A stretch of 64,000 nt of DNA, taken from assembly GCA_905221605.1 (NCBI GenBank), contig CAJNDS010002217.1:308501-372500 (forward strand), read 5' to 3'. Position 1 is the stretch's first letter. Each line of letters begins with the position of its first letter. This DNA comes from Symbiodinium natans. Lineage: Eukaryota; Sar; Dinophyceae; Suessiales; Symbiodiniaceae. This document shows, piece after piece, positions 57,800 to 64,000 of the stretch. The notes below the pieces were generated by a model, which ran no database searches, was not told the origin of the DNA, and saw only the letters and a program-made list of their open reading frames with translations. A program made the position numbers and the translations under genes.

Positions 57800-60700
57800 G
57801 TCCAGGCCTTCATTTCCTATGTGAACTGCCGGCTCTTGACCTCATGGTTCCACCCGAATGGGCACAGCACACGCCAACCTTTTCAAGAGCACGGAAAGAA
57901 CAATCTCCCAACACTACTCTAAGAGAGCTCTGCAAAAATGAAGAAGCCATCCAAAAGGACACCCACCCAAAGAGCAATGCTCCAAAGCCACCCAAAAAAT
58001 CCTCCCCTTAGACAGTGGAGCCTTGTTGGTATTGAGGATCCCAGATTTCGTGGCCAATCTGATATCCCGTGCCATTCCCGTGGCCAACATGTGACATTCT
58101 TTGCCTTCCCAGTTGAGCATGGTTGAACATGGTTGAGCATGGTTGAGCATGATCGGACCGAAAATGCACGGATTGCAATACTCAGAGCTCTTTCCAGCCC
58201 CACAGACGCCCCGCAATCCATTCATATGTATTCTCCCTTACCCAAAGCGTGACCGCACCGCTTCAAAACATCCAGTGCAAGGCTGCCACGTGCAGGCCAA
58301 ATGCGTCGCATCGCCAACCATGGTTATGCCGCACAGTGGGTATCAAGCTCACATTCCGCCTCTGACCTAGAAGCCAAAACTAGCAACCCTCTGCAGCGGC
58401 TACCGAACGAAAGCTCCGGCATGGCTGCACTTTCTGATCAAAGCTGTACACATACGTACACTTGCTACTCGTGCACGGTCCATGAAGTGACATGAAACAA
58501 CTCTGGCTATGCATCGTTTCGAACAGCTTGAGCACAGCAAGCAGCAACTGGCAACTTGCAAGATCTTGCAAGCACACAGCTCCGGGCTTGTTGCCAGCTT
58601 GAAAAAGCTGCTCATGTCCTTTGGTCCCGGTGTACTCACCGACCCGCCATCCGCCATGGCAACTTCAGCATATGCGCTTCATGCAAACATCATAACTCGA
58701 CCATGGGCAAACAGATTGTAGGAGGCATTTTGTTTTGGGGTAAAGTGTGGAGTTTGGTGCCTGTATTGCTTCGTGCTTTTCAGTCGGATACCGGCCCACA
58801 AGGTTGATTCGAAGTGGGTGAAGTTTGAGTTCATCTCGACAGGATCTACACAAAGGCGTGAAGGGCTCGTCTGCAGCATACACCCTGCAAGCCGCAAACT
58901 GCCACGGTCGGTCCAAATCACCAAAGAGCAAATCAACAAAATCTTGAACGAACTGTTACACTCAATTTCGCGATGTCAGGGTGACCCGCACCTTGTCAAG
59001 AACGCGCCGCACACAATGAAGCTTGTTGACGAGTTCTGTCTGCAAGGCTGCACACCTGCCAGGCTGCGCACCTTGAATTTAGCTACAGAATGCTACAGAC
59101 AAAAAGCTAGCGGCATCCAAAGACTTCCCCGCGAATGTTCCGGCCTTGCATCCGCATCACTGCGTACAGATGCCAGTCTTCGTTCGAAGTCCTGCATCGT
59201 TTAGATGTGTAAACTTGCACATGTGAACAACAACGCCTCGGAAACGTATGCATGATCGGAATCTCGCCAGCTTTTTTCCCAGGCTTTCGAACTTCAAAGC
59301 AGCTCAAGCCACGGGCACGGTTTCTGGCAACCTTCCGCTGGACAGGCGGTGCTACGCAGTGTTCCGTGTGTGCATTCCCACACCACGAATGATATCACAG
59401 TTCGTTTCATGTCAGCACCTCTTGAACTTCTCCCGGAGGTTGTAGCTCGGCCTGACATGTGTGCACATGTGGGCTTCTAGAGGTGCTTCATGCTCCCAAA
59501 GTCACAAATGGAGACCGCCTGCTGGAGAAGCGTCAGTCTTGCATCAGGTGGTACCAGCTGTCCATGTTGCGAAACCGAGATCAGTGAACCTCCTATCGAC
59601 AACTGATAGCATGCCATTTGAGCAAATGCAGCTTCCATGTCATGTCCGGTCAGCCCACTACGCAAATGTCAGCGCACACCTGCCGCCAGCGCGCGCCAAG
59701 CCTGTAATCAAATGCAACAAACAGAGACCACAAGCGAGCTTCAGCACGATGCAATCTGGCAATCAACACATCCGGTCGTCCCAAGCCAAGTACTCAAAGC
59801 GTAACAGCGTATAACGCTTTGCACTTCGCCCACACCTCTAGCACCTAGACCGTTATATTCATGCTTAAACGCCAGTTTGCGCCCGCTGTGCGTTTCCCCA
59901 CACCTTTGTCAGATTTGAACTCAGCTATTTCCCCACTCGGCTCTCCTGTGGCACAGGTCACCTGACCGGGTCCCATACTTCTGGACAAGGCAAAGTACCT
60001 TTCATGGAGTGGCACCCTCAAGGAGTTCCGCAGAGACTGCCGACAGTGAGCGCCAAGCCCCACATGACCACCCAAGAGATGCCGCAGACGGCAACCTGCT
60101 ACAGTACTGCTACTGCTAGTACTGTACACACCCGCCCACCGTTCCACATAAGCAATCCATCCTTGAAACTGCTCCTTGTTGCAGATTTGGTTCAGAATCT
60201 ATGTTCGTTTCTTATTCGTTCTCTCTGCATGTGTTTCTTTAGCGTTTTTTGGTGTGGTGAGCGAACCTCCCAAACTGCACCGTGGGGGGGGGAGGGGGGT
60301 TGGGGGCTTGTAGGGTTAGGGGGTCCCGCAGTGGGAGGCGCGGAGCCTCTTTCAGCACGGCAGGAACCTGCTGCTCACCCAGCCTGACGATCATTCACGA
60401 CAATGACATGCTGTCACATGCCCCAGCAACATTGTCCTCAATTCTGGGACTCGGTACAGCAAAGCCTCGTGCTGAGAAGAGCATCCAGGAAACCTTTCCT
60501 GAGGCATGGCGTCACACGAACACACCTCTGTTATCCCTGCAGGAAGTGCTGAAGTGCTTGGCTCGTCTGCTTGTCTCAGCAATGTGCTCTATGATGATGT
60601 CAAAGCAGCTGTCACGGAACGGCAGCCTGCAAGGGTAAAATGTGCACACGGATTCCTACATACCACAAAGGCACGTTGAAGGCTCAACTCTCAATCGTGA

Positions 60701-61990
60701 AAAAGCCTCCGCAATGATACGGGCCTGGAAGCTTCGGCAACTGTGAAGATCAATCGAGCTTGTCCAGGCCTACCTGCACACATGTATCAGTATGCGAGTT
60801 GATGTTTCTGAGAGAAAAATGGGCTCTGAGGAGCCTGCGAGGCTGCACCATAACCTGGGGAGGAGCTGTTGCAGGCGGAAAGCTCGTGTACATGGCATCA
60901 GACCGATACTGGGACCAGCACTCTCTGCCGAGCGATGGCTACAGCAGAGGCGTCGCAGCCCACAACCACGCGTGGACCGAAATCAAGCCGTGCCAGCTGC
61001 ACAGGGAGACGCGAAGTGCCTAGCTACAAGACTTCAACAAGACTTCAAGATGCTGCAAGAAACTTGCCGTCAACATCTAGCTGTACGAGCCACTGAATTC
61101 GCCTCGGCGCACCCACAGGGACGCCATGTTTCCCCAACTCTGATCCGCTATTCGGGGGCACCTATACTGCATCCCCATACTTTTCGTTTACTTCTTTTGG
61201 TGATTGCGAACCGAGATTGAACTGAAAACCGGAGGTCCGAGGTCCCCATTTTTGCTGGTACGAGCGCACGCAGTTTCAACGCCCAATCATCCTGTAGATA
61301 GCCAAACCCCAAGGAAGGTAACCCAACATGTCAAAGAAGATAGCCCCGAACCCCAAACCTCAAAGCACACAAGGCCAAAACATGCGACAATGAAAGGAAG
61401 CCCTCTTTACAGCAGACACACATACGTACATATCTTCATACGTACGTATCGGCACCCCTATTACTGCAGGTGCACCTTGGCGTTTCGATGCGTTTCGTGT
61501 CTCAATTACAGCATACAAAACGGACGCTGAGTGCAAGCGTGCCATGGCGTTTCGTGTTCCACATGCACCTTTCAGAACTATAGCCTGGTAAGCACCAACT
61601 ATGCAAGTTGTGCTGATTCCGCAGGGCACACAGCGATTGGGTTCTCTTCTGGGATTGCGGGCCAGAACACCACATCGACCCAGTACAAATAACCGGGGCC
61701 TCTTTACACTTATCCCCCATAGTGTGCACATCTCCACTCTCCGCTTATCGCCCTACAAGCTAATTCAGGCAGCTCGTACAGCATGACAGAGTCAGCGAGT
61801 CCCAGCCACCACATCCCAGGTCAAGGATTCGTCGAAGAGCTCGTTGTCGCGTGATGTTTCCGAATACAGAGCCGAGATCCTTTCACCATGCGGTGTGAGT
61901 GACAAGCGTTGATCGGCTCGAACGTGCATTCAGAAACTGATGATGACATGCAGCAGGCCGAAATACTGATTCACGAGGCAGGACAGGGGA
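57800..61990. other. No identified gene; weak candidate exons
   Basis: Texture suggests exons at about 58700-58925 minus (FGDLDRPWQFAACRVYAADE) or plus over the same bases (QITKEQINKILNELLHSISR), 59850-60000 minus (GPGQVTCATGEPSGEIAEFK), and 60840-61020 plus (GGKLVYMASDRYWDQHSLPS). None has a motif and the strand is ambiguous. CATGGTTGAG repeats three times at 58117-58150. A G7/G6 cluster is at 60284-60325. The rest shows nothing I can support. Confidence 0.3.
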
Positions 61991-61999
61991 GGTGGATGA

Positions 62000-63419
62000 T
62001 CAAACAGGGTGAAATGGAGACATGCGGGTCAGTGCCTCCCAGCCGGCCAGGTCCGTGTTGTACCATTCGAGGATTTCTCCCTCCTCTAAGCCACCAAAAA
62101 GCCGATCGTAGTACTCCACCCTGCAAGGCACTGCTTGGCACTGCAAGGCAAAAGCAAGACTAGAGCAAGGCTGCCGCTTCGAAACTTCGACAATCCGCAC
62201 CCGCACCTGTCGAAGATACCGCGCGGCCTGTGGCGAGCTGACAGACCCTTCTAGTAACAAATGTGTTCAGCAGCACCTGCCGGCAGCAGCGGAAGCCCAA
62301 CCATCACGGATGTGGCGCAATCCCTGCCACCTCATACCCTGACTACTTCACTGCATGAAGATGTTACAGCGCCTCTGACGCATACTTAAGCAAAAGCAAG
62401 CTGCAGCTGGCTGTTGCAGACATCTCTTCAAGGTGTGGCAATAAATCAATACCTTCTACATAGTTCCACCATGCTGCTGAATGAATCGTCAATGTAACTC
62501 TGTCATGTCTTGGTTCAAAGAACGGCTCCCAAAACATTGGAAGCATCGAATGAGGACGCAAGTCTGACTACGTTTCAATGTTGCATGTGGCGTGACTTCC
62601 GCTCCAAATCCACATCGAAACGTCCTTCTCACGAAGGTCTGCTTCGATTTGCACACGCTTTTGCATGTCCTGCGACAAGCAAGCAAGCAGAAGGAGTATG
62701 TGCCTGCACATTCGAAGGTACGTTCGGGCAAAAGTGCCTCCAGCTGCTCTTCTGCCCTTCCTTTCTGTCGAGTCTAGGCGGAGGCAACAGATGACTTGCA
62801 GACTTGGAACCCCCCAGAATAGAAAGCAGCAGCAAGATTGACATTCAGATCAGAGTAGAAGCCTCAGGGCAACACAACTTCGCTAATTTGGTCCGTAAGC
62901 TGGTTGACCTGCCCCCGGGCACTTGTCAGGACGCAAAGCCAAAGAAAAAAAGGCTAACCATGCTTTACCTCATTTTGCCTCTCATCAAGGCCTGCTCAGC
63001 AAGCTTCCGTGAGATCTCCTCAGCGGCTTCACGGGCTTTTGCCAGTCCACGGTTGGCCTGGCATCGAGAATCGAGCCAAAATGTGATCACAAGTTCGCTT
63101 GAGGCAACCGGGTGGCACAGCTGCCATGGCCTCAGTCTCCTTTTGGATCCGAGTCAACATGAGTCCACATCGTTTCTGCGTCTCCTCACCACCGCAGTGC
63201 TGCCCTGCAGTCTGCACTGCATCACTGCGTCTGGGGCAGTCCTGAAGAGTTTGGCGCATCGACTCATAGCTTCTGTCTGGTGAAGCCCTTGGCAGGAACA
63301 TGTGCTTGGAAGCTTCTGCTGAACATGCTCTGGTACTGCCGAAGCCACATCGGTGCGCTACTCAGAAAAGTCATTTGGCCCATGCAACCAAGGTGTGCAA
63401 AGAAAGCCAACTTGTCCAT
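62000..63419 (-). CDS. Coiled-coil protein, multi-exon
   Basis: Candidate first exon from ATG at 63419 (MDKLAFFAHLGCMGQM). Then exon 63119-63241, 41 codons (CGLMLTRIQKETEAMAA at its end); exon 62992-63057 (ANRGLAKAREAAEEISRKLA, then EQ); exon 62876-62908 (VNQLTDQISEV); about 62705-62764 (GRAEEQLEALLPERTFECA); about 62585-62660 (KRVQIEADLREKDVSMW); about 62410-62470 (WNYVEGIDLLPHLEEMSATA); and a last exon ending at 62000 (RVEYYDRLFGGLEEGEILEW). The resolved introns are 63058-63118 (61 nt, GT-AG) and 62909-62991 (83 nt, GC-AG). The joined frame gives continuous heptads, which supports the splicing. The family is not identified; a structural or cytoskeletal role is the obvious guess. The start and the later joins are tentative. 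Confidence 0.5.
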
Positions 63420-63429
63420 CGGGTTTAAA

Positions 63430-64000
63430 GTATATAAACTTTCGCACCCGAGGCACAGGAGCACCACATGGTTCTGCAACATTCTGCGACACTTGGTTTG
63501 CAATGTGGGGCCAGGACGTGCCAGACAGTGCAGCTGTTGGCAGCATGACCTGCCATTTGCCACCGGCACCCGCAAGTGCGGATCTGATGCGCTTCGTACA
63601 GCTGGATTGATGCGCGTGCGTGTTGCACTTGGCCTTTTAAGCTTACGCCCTTTTCCTCGCTTTGCCCTCCTGGATTGTCGGGTTCTTGTATGCTGCACGT
63701 GAGCACAGTCATCATCCACTCTTGTTTGGTGCAAGCTCTTGTGTAAAGCACAGGAGAAAAGATCGGACAACCCCGTTTTGCGGGCTTAGGTTTGACATTT
63801 CATCGCAAGTGCACACAGCAGCTTGCATCACATGCTGTGGCTGTGTGCCATCCGTCTTGGAAGACACGTTCAGGCACAACTGTCACATCTGGATCATCCA
63901 AAGCTTTGGCCACACTAGTGAAAGGCAACACGAATCATCTTGCAACATGCCACACTTTGTCCGAAGTGCTTTGCCTGATTGGCACATGCCAAAACAGAAC
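63430..64000. other. Upstream flank, no supported gene
   Basis: Immediately above the candidate start at 63419 the minus strand reads TTTATATACTTTAAACCCG, an AT-rich patch. Higher up, frames on both strands are short or Arg/Cys-rich without motif. Nothing further is supported. Confidence 0.35.

Noticed and set aside
1-64000. tRNA, rRNA, U-snRNA or spliced-leader RNA genes
   Set aside because: I looked for tRNA arm patterns, conserved rRNA words and the dinoflagellate leader core and saw none by eye; a covariance-model search would be needed to exclude them.

Overview
The window looks like nuclear DNA of a dinoflagellate, probably a symbiodiniacean-type alga. No bacterial gene organisation is visible. 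Coding information is cut into short exons that can be joined by eye only where a conserved protein gives the frame. I could resolve 25 introns. Six start with GT, 13 with GC and 6 with GA; all end in AG and the next exon starts with G. GC/GA donors with an AG|G acceptor are a known dinoflagellate hallmark.

Every gene I can place is on the minus strand, from one end of the window to the other. One-way gene runs of this kind are also typical of dinoflagellates. The long plus-strand open frames are therefore mostly antisense shadows or simple repeats.

Layout. 0.7-5.5 kb: 2-oxoglutarate/Fe(II) oxygenase exon followed by Sel1-repeat and SAP-like exons. 5.8-7.4 kb: unidentified exons. 8.4-11.6 kb: mostly simple repeats. 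12.3-14.8 kb: a protein kinase of Aurora type in at least 17 tiny exons. 15.4-17 kb: unidentified gene. 18.1-18.7 kb: an ArfGAP-domain protein with half of its zinc finger missing. 19.07-20.30 kb: a complete five-exon PNO1/Dim2 gene (258 aa), the best-supported gene here. 20.5-27 kb: scattered unidentified exons. 27.4-28.9 kb: repeats and an AT-rich island with palindromes. 28.9-36 kb: weak exons. 36.4-37.3 kb: a long pyrimidine repeat. 37.7-39.4 kb: a pentatricopeptide-repeat (PPR) gene, with further PPR-like exons at 41.6-45 kb. 47.2-49.7 kb: an EF-hand/coiled-coil protein. 54.2-57.7 kb: a proline-rich gene and a membrane-segment exon. 62-63.4 kb: a coiled-coil gene.

The identifiable genes are housekeeping or regulatory: ribosome assembly (PNO1), vesicle traffic (ArfGAP), phosphorylation (kinase), calcium sensing (EF-hand), organelle RNA handling (PPR) and hydroxylation (2OG enzyme). 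They share no pathway. No rRNA, tRNA, CRISPR, complete transposon or spliced-leader gene was recognised. Exon joins were made by hand from reading frame, splice rule and family resemblance. Unnamed exons rest only on open frame, plausible composition and splice-like borders.
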